Below are positions 8,444-17,495 of a stretch of DNA of 64,000 nt, one piece after another. The stretch spans positions 186,001-250,000 of the forward strand of contig CBDAOU010000001.1 in the NCBI GenBank assembly GCA_965198185.1. Direction: 5' to 3'. The translations under genes and the position numbers were made by a program. Position 1 is the first letter of the stretch; the number at the start of each line of letters is the position of its first letter. Source of the stretch: JAJECS01 sp965198185 (GTDB lineage: Bacteria; Chloroflexota; UBA11872). The notes beneath the pieces are model-generated. The model saw only the letters and a program-made list of their open reading frames with translations, ran no database searches and had not been told where the DNA came from.

Positions 8444-9643
8444 ATGACGAGTGAGCCAATGGTGGACGGACCGCGGGCATGTGCCGCCGAGGAGTTCGAC
8501 GGCGTCGTCGAGCTGCTCAATCGCGTCTTCCGCGAGGGGTCCGACCAGAGCGCGCAGACCGACTATCCGCTGATCTTCGACCCCGCGCGGCGCGAGTATA
8601 TGCGCGTGATCAGCGTCGACGGCGTCGTGGTGGCGCACGTGCCGGCGGCGCCACGGGGCGTGGTCATCGACGGCGATATGTTCACGCTCGCCATCATCGG
8701 TGGGACGGTGACCCACCCGGATCATCGGCATCGCGGTTACGCCACCGCCTGCCTGCGGGACGGCGTCCGCATTATGGTCGAGCGCGGCTGGCCGGTTTCG
8801 GTGCTGTGGACGATCGAGCCGACGTTTCCGTTCTATCGGAACTCGGGCTGGGAGGCCGTGGGGTCGCAGGGCTGGATGTACACCCTGGCCGCGGATGAGG
8901 TCGCGCAGTTGCGGCCCAGCCACCACCGCATCGGCGTCTACGAGCCGGGGAGCCACGAGCATCTCAGCGCCATCAGGGAAATCCACGACCGCGAGCCGCT
9001 GCGCATTGCCCGGTCGCCCGACGAGTATGCGGTCCTCTTCAGCCTGCCCAAGATGCACACCCTTCTGGCGTTCGAGGATGCTGCCGTAGCCGCCTATTTG
9101 ACCGTTGGACACGGGTCGAACAAGCCCGGGCTGGTCGAAGGCGGCGGCAACCGCCGCGCGTTGGAGGCGCTGGTACGCCACGCTCGAGCCGAATGGCCTG
9201 CCGACGAAGAGTTGCAGGTGGTGCTCCCGCTCACGCCGTGCCTACTCGGCGACGTGGTCGATGCGATCAAGCCTGGGCAGCGGCGTCCGGCGGAGGAGGC
9301 CAGCGGCATCGGGTTCCAAATGATGCGCGTCAACGACTTCGGGTTGCTGATGCGGCAGATTGGGAACCATCTACGCCGGCGCTCGGCGGGCATCCGCGGC
9401 GAGGTGTGCGTGGTGTGTGAGGACACCGACGAAGCCGTGTCGCTGCGACTGCGCGATGGTGAGGTCCAGGTGACGGACAAGCGCCTACCCGAGCCCGTGA
9501 CGCTCAGCCGCCGGCAGCTGGCGCAACTTGTGTTTGGCGGGCACGCGTCGGTACCGCCGTTGGAGCTGCACGGCAGCGGCGCGCAGCTCCTCGACGCGCT
9601 GTTCCCGCTCTACGTTCCGATCTGGGAGATCGACCACTCATAG
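8444..9643 (+). CDS. Eis-like GNAT N-acetyltransferase
   Basis: 399 residues. An N-terminal GNAT domain carries the acetyl-CoA loop HPDHRHRGYATACLRDG (about 91-107) and FPFYRNSGWEAVG. A second, degenerate GNAT-like region follows, and then a C-terminal sterol-carrier-protein-like domain (about 295-399, with VSLRLRDGEVQVTD and LSRRQLAQLVFGG). This three-part layout is that of Eis-type acetyltransferases, which transfer acetyl groups to amines such as aminoglycosides or lysines. Here the context is catabolic, so the acceptor is unknown. Same strand as the glycosidase-like pair, 37 nt downstream. Confidence 0.85.
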   Translation: MTSEPMVDGPRACAAEEFDGVVELLNRVFREGSDQSAQTDYPLIFDPARREYMRVISVDGVVVAHVPAAPRGVVIDGDMFTLAIIGGTVTHPDHRHRGYATACLRDGVRIMVERGWPVSVLWTIEPTFPFYRNSGWEAVGSQGWMYTLAADEVAQLRPSHHRIGVYEPGSHEHLSAIREIHDREPLRIARSPDEYAVLFSLPKMHTLLAFEDAAVAAYLTVGHGSNKPGLVEGGGNRRALEALVRHARAEWPADEELQVVLPLTPCLLGDVVDAIKPGQRRPAEEASGIGFQMMRVNDFGLLMRQIGNHLRRRSAGIRGEVCVVCEDTDEAVSLRLRDGEVQVTDKRLPEPVTLSRRQLAQLVFGGHASVPPLELHGSGAQLLDALFPLYVPIWEIDHS

Positions 9644-9659
9644 AGTGCCGCGGCAGCGA

Positions 9660-11138
9660 ATGGAGCCCACCGTGAGCCGTCCCAACATCGTGCTCATCGT
9701 CACCGACCAGCAGCGCGGCGACTGCCTGGGACTTGCGGGGCATCCGGTGCTGCGGACGCCCAACATGGACTACATCGGCGGCGCTGGCACAAATTTTCGG
9801 CGCGGCTACAGCGAAGTGCCCTCGTGCATCCCGGCGCGCCACGTGCTGATGTCGGGGCAAGCCCCGGACGTGAGCGGGATGGTGGGGTTCTACTACCGAT
9901 CGGAGGACTCGACGTGGCAGCCGGAGGCAACCTTGCCCGGCGAGCTGCGCCGCGCGGGCTACGAGACGCGCCTGATCGGCAAGCTGCACCTCCAGCCGCG
10001 ACGCCGCCGCTGGGGGTTCGATGCCATGGAGCTGGCCGACGGCGTCGGCGGCCAGGACAACGACTACGTGGACTGGCTGCGTGAGCGGGTGCCGGCCGAT
10101 CGGCTGCCGGCCGCGCATGGTGTCGGCGCCAACAGCTGGGTGGGCCGGCCTTCGCACCTACCGGAGCACCTGAGCTATTCGGCGTGGGTGGTTACCCGAG
10201 CGCTGGAGTATCTGGACAAGCGCGATCCGTCCACGCCGTTCTTCCTCAATCTCTCGTTCTTTCCGCCCCATCCGCCACTGGCGCCGTCCCGTGATTTCTT
10301 TGAGCGGTACGCCGCGCTCGACCTGCCGGAGCCGGTGATTGGGGACTGGGTCGATCCCTTGCCGCCCGGCGCGTCGCGCGGCCTTGACCCCATCGGCGGC
10401 TCGCAGCGCCTGCATCTCGATCCGCTGACCATGCACTACTGCCGGGCGGCGTACTACGGCCTGATCAACGAGATCGACGCGCAGCTTGGTCGGCTGTTCA
10501 ACGCCATTCGCGGCTCTTTGCTGACCAACACGTTCGTCATGTTCGTGTCCGATCACGGCGAGATGCTTGGCGATCACCACCTGTTCGCGAAGACCGAGCC
10601 GTTCGAGGCGTCCGCCAGGATTCCCTTCATGGCGATGGCGCCGCAGCCGGGCCGGGGCAAGGTGAATGCCGAGTTTCCCTCGGGAACTATCTGCGACGCG
10701 CCGGTTGGCCTGCAGGACGTGATGCCCACCCTGCTCGATGCGGCCGGCGTGCCGATTCCGCCTGGGGTAACCGGTCGGAGCCTGTTGCCGTTCATGCGCG
10801 GCGAGCGGCCCGAGTGGCGCGACGCCTTGCACGGCGAGCACAGCACCTGGCGCACAAGTGACAGCGGCACTCACTGGCTGGTGACGTGCACCCACAAGTA
10901 CATCTGGTATAGCCAGACTGGGCAGGAGCTGCTATTCGATCTCGGGTCGGACCCAAGTGAGCTTCATGACCTGTCCCGTGAGCACGACCTCGAACCGTGG
11001 CGTCGGCGCATGATCGCGGCTCTGGCGGACCGGCCGGAAGGTTTCACGGACGGGCGTCGGCTCATCCCTGGCCAGCCTCACCGCGCCTTCGTGCCGGGCA
11101 AGGGGCCGGTCGTCGAGTGGCCGGACGCGGGCAACTAG
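9660..11138 (+). CDS. Type I sulfatase (formylglycine-dependent)
   Basis: 492 residues starting MEPTVSRPNIVLIVTDQQRGD, whose aspartates bind the active-site calcium. The sulfatase signature C-x-P-x-R is present as SCIPARHVLMSG, with Cys56 expected to be oxidised to formylglycine. Further conserved blocks are the metal-binding SDHGEMLGDHHLF and the substrate-side LFDLGSDPSELHDLS. It hydrolyses sulfate esters, probably on sugars given the glycosidase-like neighbours. There is no signal peptide, so it either acts in the cytoplasm on imported oligosaccharides or is exported by another route. Start ATG at 9660 follows the acetyltransferase stop by 16 nt; GTG at 9672 is an alternative. Confidence 0.92.
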   Translation: MEPTVSRPNIVLIVTDQQRGDCLGLAGHPVLRTPNMDYIGGAGTNFRRGYSEVPSCIPARHVLMSGQAPDVSGMVGFYYRSEDSTWQPEATLPGELRRAGYETRLIGKLHLQPRRRRWGFDAMELADGVGGQDNDYVDWLRERVPADRLPAAHGVGANSWVGRPSHLPEHLSYSAWVVTRALEYLDKRDPSTPFFLNLSFFPPHPPLAPSRDFFERYAALDLPEPVIGDWVDPLPPGASRGLDPIGGSQRLHLDPLTMHYCRAAYYGLINEIDAQLGRLFNAIRGSLLTNTFVMFVSDHGEMLGDHHLFAKTEPFEASARIPFMAMAPQPGRGKVNAEFPSGTICDAPVGLQDVMPTLLDAAGVPIPPGVTGRSLLPFMRGERPEWRDALHGEHSTWRTSDSGTHWLVTCTHKYIWYSQTGQELLFDLGSDPSELHDLSREHDLEPWRRRMIAALADRPEGFTDGRRLIPGQPHRAFVPGKGPVVEWPDAGN

Positions 11139-11284
11139 GGCACTTGCCGCGGGCGCCCGACGCGCGTGCGAAGGGGCGGTCCTTCGCGTTCCGCAGCCGA
11201 TGACCGCTGAGATTGCGCTCGTATACCGTGGGCACTGCGTGCCATGCAACGTATCGGCACGCCTGGAGATCCTGTAGCGCCCTG

Positions 11285-12691
11285 ATGCGATTTGCCAACC
11301 ACCCGGCGGCCATGCGGGTGGCGGAATGGATCCCACGGTTCCTGCTCGTGGGGGTCGTGGGGTTGTGGTGGGGCGGGCACGTTGCCCCCCAGCTTTTTAG
11401 TCTGGCCTTCCCGGCGCTGCTGCCGCCGGACAACCTGCTGCGTGCGCTGGACCCCGAGCTGGATGAAGGCTTCGCCAACGCCGCCTCTGCGGCCACGCTG
11501 CTGATAGTGGCGTTGCTGGCCGCGGCAAACGTTTTCGTTGGCTGGCGGCGGGGGGCCGGCCGGGTCGCCCTGAGCGGCTGGTTCTTGCTGGCGGCGATGA
11601 TCGCCGTAGTCGCCGTCAGTGAAATGAGCGATACGCACAACGATGCCCAAGCCGATGTGCTGCGAGGGGTGTTTGGGGTGGAAGGGCGTCCCGCGGATTG
11701 GGTGCGAATCGCTCTGATCAGTCCACTGCTCGCGGTGTTTGCGCTCGCGATGTGGATTTTCGCCCGCCACGGCTTGGGCGCATCCCCGGCTCGAGTGCCC
11801 ATCGTCCTTGGTGCTGGAGCCTGGCTGCTGTCCGTGGCTTATGACGCCACGCAGCACATCCTGCTCACCGGCCAAGACCATGTGTTGGGCAGCATCATCG
11901 AGGAAATGCTGGAGGTAAGCGGTGCTTTGCTGATTGGGTTGGGCGCCACCATCGCCCTGCGCGCTGACACGGCACCGCGAACGCGGGCTCGCGCATTGTT
12001 TGGCCAGTTGGTGGCACCGCTGATCGGATCGCTCGGCGCCGTTGTCGTGCTTGGCACTCTGGCGGTCGTCTTCACGTTCAGGGTGCAGCTCATCGACGTG
12101 GGGGCAACACCTGGCCTGCACGCGCTCGACTTGCGCCTATTCGCGCAAGAAACGGTCACGCAGGAAGTGCGCATGCCGGCTGATCCCATTGGGCGGATCG
12201 ATCTGCGGCTCGCCCAGCGTGACCCAAGCGGCGGAGCGGGAACGGCCGCCGTGCGCATCGCCAGCCTGGAACAGCCGGACCGCACATTGGCGGTTGGATC
12301 GGTGGAGATTCCCACCGGCGAACGAACCCATTGGCGCAGCATCGATCTCTTGCCGCCGCTGACCGAGCCCGAGGGCAAGCGATTGACCGTGTGGGTGATT
12401 GCCGACATCAGTCCCGACGCCGAACTCTGGGTTGGGGTAGCGAAGTCAAACTGGTATGCCGACGGGGGGTTTTGGATCAATGGGGAGCCTGCCGCGCCGC
12501 AACAAGACCTTGAGTTTGCTGCCTACGGAACGTCCGAGCCTACGCGTAGCAAGCTGGGGGCTGTCTGGGACACCTTCACCTCCGGTTGGCGCTGGCCAGC
12601 GTCTCTTGTACGTATGGTGGTCGGTTTGACGATGATCATCTTTTTCCCGGTTGTGCTTGTCACTGCCGCTTGCCGGCGATGGGGACTCTGA
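11285..12691 (+). CDS. Polytopic membrane protein of unknown function
   Basis: About 468 residues. The N-terminal half has roughly six hydrophobic segments (for example FLLVGVVGLWWGG, AATLLIVALLAAANVFVG, GWFLLAAMIAVVAV, LISPLLAVFALAMWIFA). A soluble region of about 150 residues (about 285-435) rich in predicted strands follows, then a last membrane helix (about 447-465) and a short basic tail. This suggests an extracytoplasmic beta domain held between membrane anchors. I do not recognise the family. ATG at 11285 is the first start that directly precedes the membrane region; a frame open from 11213 adds residues that do not look coding. Convergent with the CYTH-CHAD gene. Confidence 0.65.
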   Translation: MRFANHPAAMRVAEWIPRFLLVGVVGLWWGGHVAPQLFSLAFPALLPPDNLLRALDPELDEGFANAASAATLLIVALLAAANVFVGWRRGAGRVALSGWFLLAAMIAVVAVSEMSDTHNDAQADVLRGVFGVEGRPADWVRIALISPLLAVFALAMWIFARHGLGASPARVPIVLGAGAWLLSVAYDATQHILLTGQDHVLGSIIEEMLEVSGALLIGLGATIALRADTAPRTRARALFGQLVAPLIGSLGAVVVLGTLAVVFTFRVQLIDVGATPGLHALDLRLFAQETVTQEVRMPADPIGRIDLRLAQRDPSGGAGTAAVRIASLEQPDRTLAVGSVEIPTGERTHWRSIDLLPPLTEPEGKRLTVWVIADISPDAELWVGVAKSNWYADGGFWINGEPAAPQQDLEFAAYGTSEPTRSKLGAVWDTFTSGWRWPASLVRMVVGLTMIIFFPVVLVTAACRRWGL

Positions 12692-12762
12692 GGGTCATCG
12701 CCGACGGCTGTCGCTCACGCGACCCCGGCGGCAAGTTGGCCCCGCGCGTGGCGGATCGCTCG

Positions 12763-14310
12763 TTAGCCCAGGCCAGCCCGGCGTAGCGCTCGCGGCACAT
12801 CGCGAGTGTGGGCGCGGGCCATGGCGTCGAGCGTGCCCGCCAGTTCGCCGGCCTCGAACGCGGCCGCTGGCGCAGCCATGGGCCGGGCTCGCAGCCACTC
12901 CGCCGCGACGACCGCGTCGTTGTAGTCGCCGAGGAGATCCTGGAGCGCGGCAAGCCGGCGCGCCAAGCGCTTGACGGGCTTGCCTCCGTAGCGTTCCACC
13001 GCTTCGGCGGCGTAGCGCGCGCGCTTGGCCGCGATGCGCATGCGATGCAGCTCATCGGCGCTGGTGGCAGCGTCGACCCTCGACGCTGCGCGGCTCAGGC
13101 GCCCCTCAGCCTTTCGCGCCAGGGACCGCAAAGCCCGCGGCGCCATGTCTCGTGCGTCTTCGCGTACCTGGGGCGACAAGGACGCGGCGATGACGCGATC
13201 GAGCAGCTGGTCGGTGCGCTCGCTTTGGAGCATGGTCAGGAGCTCTTCCCGCGCTTCCTGCCGCTCGACCAGCAACCGCGCAAGGACCGACTCGGGAACG
13301 GTGCGCGCGGGGTCGAGCGTTCGAGCCGCCGTTTCGAGCGTCTCGAGCATCACGTCGGCGTCGCGAATCGGTTGCATCAGCCCGGCCAGCCAACGCAGCT
13401 CGTCGCTCAGCGCACGCAGCCACGCTTCGTCCAAGAGCGGTGCAAACGTGCGCATATTGGAGCGTAATCGACGGGTGGCGACTCGGGCTTGATGGACGGC
13501 TTCGGGGTCTTCGTCCAGGACAACTCCCGGCAGCGCGAGCACCAATCGCCGCGTGGCCGCAGCCATTGCAGTCCGAATCACGTCGGCGGCCGTTGCCTGG
13601 GCGCCGAGCCCGGGAACCGCGACTTCGGGCGACGCGGCGGCGTCGGCCTCGATTGCCCGCCGCAGCTTGGGCACGTGAATCGGCACGGTTGCGCCAGCCG
13701 CTTGCAGCCGTATGACGACATCCCGCACGACCTCCTCGGGAGCGTCCGGCTGCAACTCGACCTCGACCTCGCGAAACTGCTTGGCCAGCGCGCCGCCGGC
13801 ATAGGCCGTGACGTCGTCCTCGGAGATTTCGGCGAGGTCCCGCCCGAGAGCGTCGGCCACATCCGTGGACTTTCGCGTCGTTTCGAGGCGAACCAGTGGC
13901 ACGACCGGCCGCGCCCGAGTGAACGGCCGAACGATGGTCAGCGCCTGGGGCGGAGGGGCTTCAGGCGCACCGTCAACAGAAACTTCATCACGCGTGAGCG
14001 CCGTGCCGTCGTCGAGCACGGGGAGCTTGACGAGCCAACCCTCGCCGAGCCGGTAACGCAGCGTGCAGCCCCAGCGAAGCAGACGCAGATCGGCGGTGTC
14101 GTAGTAGGTCGTGACGAGCCGTCGAGGATCGCGCGGGCGCGTCACGTACGCGTCCAGCGCTCGCGCGAGGTCTAGGTCGACGAGCGGGTCGATGCCCAAC
14201 TTGTACTCGCGCTCACGCGTCACGCGGTCGCGAGTCACCGGCACGGCCCGATTCCCGTCCACACCAAGCCTGTCACGTGCATCGTTTTGGGAGCGCGGGC
14301 CGACTATCAT
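12763..14310 (-). CDS. CYTH-CHAD domain protein
   Basis: About 515 residues in two blocks. An N-terminal CYTH (triphosphate tunnel) domain (about 30-220) shows the hallmark ExExK as EREYKLG, plus TTYYDTADLRL and LRYRLGEGWLVKLP. A C-terminal CHAD domain (about 245-510) shows VHQARVATRRLRSNMRTF and LHRMRIAAKRARYAAEAVE, the paired basic helices that bind polyphosphate. Such fusions hydrolyse triphosphates or bind polyphosphate. Start ATG at 14310 is preferred to an upstream start at 14340. It is divergent from the thymidylate-kinase-like pair. Confidence 0.9.
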   Translation of the reverse strand: MIVGPRSQNDARDRLGVDGNRAVPVTRDRVTREREYKLGIDPLVDLDLARALDAYVTRPRDPRRLVTTYYDTADLRLLRWGCTLRYRLGEGWLVKLPVLDDGTALTRDEVSVDGAPEAPPPQALTIVRPFTRARPVVPLVRLETTRKSTDVADALGRDLAEISEDDVTAYAGGALAKQFREVEVELQPDAPEEVVRDVVIRLQAAGATVPIHVPKLRRAIEADAAASPEVAVPGLGAQATAADVIRTAMAAATRRLVLALPGVVLDEDPEAVHQARVATRRLRSNMRTFAPLLDEAWLRALSDELRWLAGLMQPIRDADVMLETLETAARTLDPARTVPESVLARLLVERQEAREELLTMLQSERTDQLLDRVIAASLSPQVREDARDMAPRALRSLARKAEGRLSRAASRVDAATSADELHRMRIAAKRARYAAEAVERYGGKPVKRLARRLAALQDLLGDYNDAVVAAEWLRARPMAAPAAAFEAGELAGTLDAMARAHTRDVPRALRRAGLG

Positions 14311-14487
14311 ATAAGCCCCACGTCGCCCTCCGAGGACCACGCCGTGCGACTCGCCGGACTCGCAGGATTCCTACGGGCATGGGCGGCACGGAGTCGCCGA
14401 GGCGCGGGCTCCCAACCTGGATCCGAAGGCGAGGACAGCCGATCGGAGCGCGGCTCAGCCGCGCCAACGAGTCGCCGCGCTCCGGGA

Positions 14488-15246
14488 ATGTCGGGCGAAG
14501 GCGGCATGCAGCCGGGGCCGTTTCCGGGACGCCTGTTCGTCGTGGAGGGCATTGACGGTTCCGGCAAGAGCACGCAGCTCGACCTGCTCCACAAGTGGCT
14601 GACCAGTTGCGGCGTGCTGGTGGTATCGAGCGAATGGAACTCTTCGCCGATCGTCCGCGGCACCACGCGACGGGGCAAGCGGCGCCGCCTGTTCTCCCCG
14701 ATGACCTTCAGTCTCATCCACTGCGCGGACCTGGCAAACCGTGTCAACGAGCAGATTCTCCCGGCACTGAATGCCGGAGCCACGGTGCTCGCCGACCGCT
14801 ACATCTACACGGCGTTTGCCCGTGACGGCGCGCGCGGGGTCAATCCGGAATGGCTGCGCCACCTGTATGCCTTCGCGCCCAAGCCGACGATGGCGTTCTA
14901 TTTCGAAGTTCCGCTGACGGAGGCGATGCGGCGCATCGAGGACAGTCGCGCGCGGCTGAAGTACTACGAAGCCGGGATGGACCTGGGGTTGAGCAGCGAT
15001 CTCAGCCAGTCGTTTCAGGTCTTCCAAGGCATGATCCAGACCGAATACGAGCGGATGCTCGATGAGTTCGGGCTGATCTCCATTGATGCGACAGCCCCGC
15101 CAACCCAGCAGCAGCACAACGTGCGCAAGCTGGTGAAGCCCCACCTCGACGGCGCGCTCAAGATTCAGGACGGCGGCCTGGCCGACGCGCTGACGGCGTC
15201 GGGTCTAACCGGGCGTTATCTGGACGAGTTCAGGGCTGGACGATGA
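14488..15246 (+). CDS. Thymidylate-kinase-like P-loop kinase, copy 1
   Basis: About 252 residues. The Walker A motif EGIDGSGKST near the N-terminus and the DRY-type motif VLADRYIYTAFARDGARG are those of dTMP kinases (dTMP + ATP to dTDP). FAPKPTMAFYFEVPL follows the pattern of the nucleotide-specificity strand, and there is a C-terminal extension of about 40 residues beyond usual Tmk. Start ATG at 14488; ATG at 14506 behind GAAGG is a good alternative. The last bases overlap the start of copy 2 (ATGA), so the two are coupled. With two diverged copies in one unit, one may have another substrate. Confidence 0.82.
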   Translation: MSGEGGMQPGPFPGRLFVVEGIDGSGKSTQLDLLHKWLTSCGVLVVSSEWNSSPIVRGTTRRGKRRRLFSPMTFSLIHCADLANRVNEQILPALNAGATVLADRYIYTAFARDGARGVNPEWLRHLYAFAPKPTMAFYFEVPLTEAMRRIEDSRARLKYYEAGMDLGLSSDLSQSFQVFQGMIQTEYERMLDEFGLISIDATAPPTQQQHNVRKLVKPHLDGALKIQDGGLADALTASGLTGRYLDEFRAGR

Positions 15247-15950
15247 CGAACGGGCAAGCCCGCATGCTGCGCTTCTACGGGGAGCCGCCCAAGGCATGGG
15301 ACAAGCGGGAGATTCTGGGGCGCATCGTGGTCTTCGAGGGTCCCGACGGGGCCGGGCGCTCAACCCACATCCGGCTCATCAAGGAGTGGCTTGAAGACTT
15401 AGGGCTTCCCGCCGTGGACACGGGGCTGACACGCTCCGACCTTGCCGGACGCGGCATCGACCGAGCGAAAACGGGGCACCGGCTGGATCCCGTGACGCTG
15501 AATCTCTTCTACGCCACCGATTTCTGCGATCGCCTGGAGCGGGTGATCATGCCGTCAGCCCGCGCGGGCATGGTGGTGCTCGCCGACCGCTATTTCTATT
15601 CGCTCATCGCGCGGGCCTGCGTGCGCGGCATGCCGCGGGAGTGGATGGACGGGCTCTATTCGTTTGCGCCGATCCCGGACAAGGTGATCTACCTCGACGT
15701 GGACGTGGAGCAGCTGCTTCCGCGCACGCTGCGGGGCGGGTCGCTCGACTATTGGGAGTCCGGACAGGACTTTCTCAAGGGCAATGACCCGCACTCGACC
15801 TATGTCGCGTACCAAACGGACATGATCCGGCACCTGCGCGAGCTGGCGAGCATCCATAGCTTCGACGTGGTGGACGCGCGCGGACCAATCGCGCACACCT
15901 TTGAAGCCATTCGCGAACGCGTGCAGGAAGTGATCGCCGACATCGCCTGA
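15243..15950 (+). CDS. Thymidylate-kinase-like P-loop kinase, copy 2 with Arg in Walker A
   Basis: 235 residues, homologous to the preceding gene: VVFEGPDGAGRSTHIRL, VVLADRYFYSLIARACVRG, LYSFAPIPDKVIYLDV. The invariant Walker A lysine is replaced by arginine (GAGRST). That change usually impairs ATP hydrolysis, though here it is the only departure. It may be a catalytically altered partner of copy 1, forming a heterodimer (Tmk enzymes are dimers), or an enzyme that tolerates Arg. ATG at 15243 overlaps the TGA of copy 1 by 4 nt. Confidence 0.8.
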   Translation: MTNGQARMLRFYGEPPKAWDKREILGRIVVFEGPDGAGRSTHIRLIKEWLEDLGLPAVDTGLTRSDLAGRGIDRAKTGHRLDPVTLNLFYATDFCDRLERVIMPSARAGMVVLADRYFYSLIARACVRGMPREWMDGLYSFAPIPDKVIYLDVDVEQLLPRTLRGGSLDYWESGQDFLKGNDPHSTYVAYQTDMIRHLRELASIHSFDVVDARGPIAHTFEAIRERVQEVIADIA

Positions 15951-16450
15951 GCGTGCGCCGCCGGGCGGCCGGCAAGCCGGCAGCGAATCCTCGTCCCCGA
16001 GTTCGACTGCCGGAATCGCGCGCAGGCCGTGCCGAGCTGGGTGGCCAACACACGATCGAATGCCGATGGCGTTCCGCCGCGCCGCACCCCAGCCTAGAAA
16101 ACTCCGGCAAGACGGCGTCACGGTCGATTCGTTGCACCGGCACGGTGGAGGCGCTTTTAGTGGCATTGACCGTCGCTTGCCAGGTGGCACCTGCGCGATC
16201 AGCTTGAGCCGACGATTCCGAATGCTTCGCCCCGGCACGGCACCCATCTTGGGGAGCAGGAGATCTCAAGGCTTGGCCTGGCAGAGGGCCGTTCGTCCGT
16301 TGTCTGGGTTATCGGCAGTAAGCAACATGCATCGGTGAGCTAAGCGCAACACAGGAATTGTTCATCGTTCGACAAGATTTGTCCCGTCCAAGACTCGCGA
16401 GGCTCGCGGGCGCTGCTATAACACCAACGAGGTGTTCAAGGATTCATCCT
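15951..16450. other. 500-base intergenic region, leader of the TIM-barrel gene
   Basis: No convincing gene: short frames here are out of keeping with neighbours and match no family I know. A TATAAC box (16417-16422) is followed at once by an inverted repeat AACACC-N5-GGTGTT (16420-16436). AAGGA then lies about 10 nt before the ATG at 16451. The inverted repeat could be an operator overlapping the promoter; I see no matching site elsewhere in the window. Confidence 0.4.
16420..16436 (+). promoter_or_regulatory. Inverted repeat at a possible -10 box
   Basis: AACACC and GGTGTT separated by 5 nt, overlapping the last bases of TATAAC at 16417-16422 and 15 nt before the start of the sugar-isomerase-like gene. 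The position fits a repressor operator for that gene. As an RNA it would be a weak 6-bp hairpin. No regulator gene is adjacent. Confidence 0.35.
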
Positions 16451-17332
16451 ATGCACGAGAACCAACAACTTTCTCGCTTTTCCATTGCGACGAGCATGTG
16501 GGGCGAGGCGCCGAGGGCCACGCTTGCCAAGGCGCTCTCGGACGTGACCGCAGCGAGGTTTGCGGCAATTGAGCTCTGGCCGCCGCTGTGTCCCCTGATT
16601 TCGGATGACATGCGGAGCAACGCTCGGAAGGCGTTCGAGCGCAGCAAGGTTCGGCCGGTCACGATGCACGCGCCGCTCACCTCAACGGTGAATCTGGCAG
16701 CCGTGGAGGAGATTGGCCGGCGCCTGGCGGTGTACGAGGTCGCGGCCTGGCTGGCGCCATTTGCCGGCCTTGGCGGGGACGTGGTGGTGATTCACCTGAC
16801 TGGCAACGTCTTCAACGACGAGGCGTCGAATGCGATCAGCATTGACGCAGCCGTCGATGCGGCCCGCCGCTCACTCGACGAGCTCTATACAATCGCCGAT
16901 CGCCTGGGCCTGCGCATCGCCTGCGAGAATCTCATGTCGCGGGGCACGTCCCGCCCGCTGTGCCGGGTCGAGCAGTTGCGCGCGTTCATTGACCCGTATC
17001 CGGCAACCGTCGGGATCTGCCTGGACACCGGACACGCGGTGGTCAACGGCCTCAATCCGGCGTCCGAGGCGCGCGCCGCCGGCGACCGACTCATCGCGAC
17101 GCACCTCCAGGACACCGACGGCATCGAAGATTGGCATTGGGTGCCGGGGGCTGGCCGCATCAACTGGGACGAACTCGTATCCACCCTGCGCCAGATCGAC
17201 TACAAGGGCTTCTGGACATTTGAGCTGCACGCGCGTGACAGCGATCCGGCGTCTGTGGTGGGCGCCGCGCGGCAAGTGGCGATGGTCTGGAGCGACCAAG
17301 CAGTGGCGACCGCAGGAGATGTCAGCCACTAG
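16451..17332 (+). CDS. Sugar phosphate isomerase/epimerase-like TIM barrel (AP endonuclease 2 family)
   Basis: 293 residues of the xylose-isomerase-like TIM barrel superfamily. Metal and substrate strands are visible: FAAIELWPPL, VTMHAPLTS, VVVIHLTGN, LRIACENLM (Glu ligand), VGICLDTGHAVVNG (Asp/His ligands), IATHLQDTDG and the terminal FWTFELHARD. Members isomerise or epimerise sugars and inositols using a divalent metal. Alone in its unit, so the sugar is unknown. Start ATG at 16451 follows AAGGA; the upstream frame from 16358 lies in leader sequence. Confidence 0.82.
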   Translation: MHENQQLSRFSIATSMWGEAPRATLAKALSDVTAARFAAIELWPPLCPLISDDMRSNARKAFERSKVRPVTMHAPLTSTVNLAAVEEIGRRLAVYEVAAWLAPFAGLGGDVVVIHLTGNVFNDEASNAISIDAAVDAARRSLDELYTIADRLGLRIACENLMSRGTSRPLCRVEQLRAFIDPYPATVGICLDTGHAVVNGLNPASEARAAGDRLIATHLQDTDGIEDWHWVPGAGRINWDELVSTLRQIDYKGFWTFELHARDSDPASVVGAARQVAMVWSDQAVATAGDVSH

Positions 17333-17427
17333 ATCGAGCAGGCGCGACGCGGGACAGATTTGAACGGCGCAGCTGGCTGCACGCTCTGGACCAGAAAGAT
17401 TTGACGACGGTATAGTCCAGACGACAG

Positions 17428-17456
17428 GTGCCGGATAGGCTGGCGCGGGTTTTTTT
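17428..17456 (+). terminator. Possible intrinsic terminator in the leader of the first substrate-binding protein gene
   Basis: A 5-bp GTGCC/GGCGC stem (one G-U pair) with a 9-nt loop is followed by GGG and seven T residues (17450-17456). It may end the transcript of the TIM-barrel gene. Because a TATAGT box (17411-17416) lies just upstream, it could instead attenuate transcription into the gene at 17496. Confidence 0.4.
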
Positions 17457-17495
17457 GTCCCGTCGCCGGACCGGCCACATGGGGAGGGCACACAG

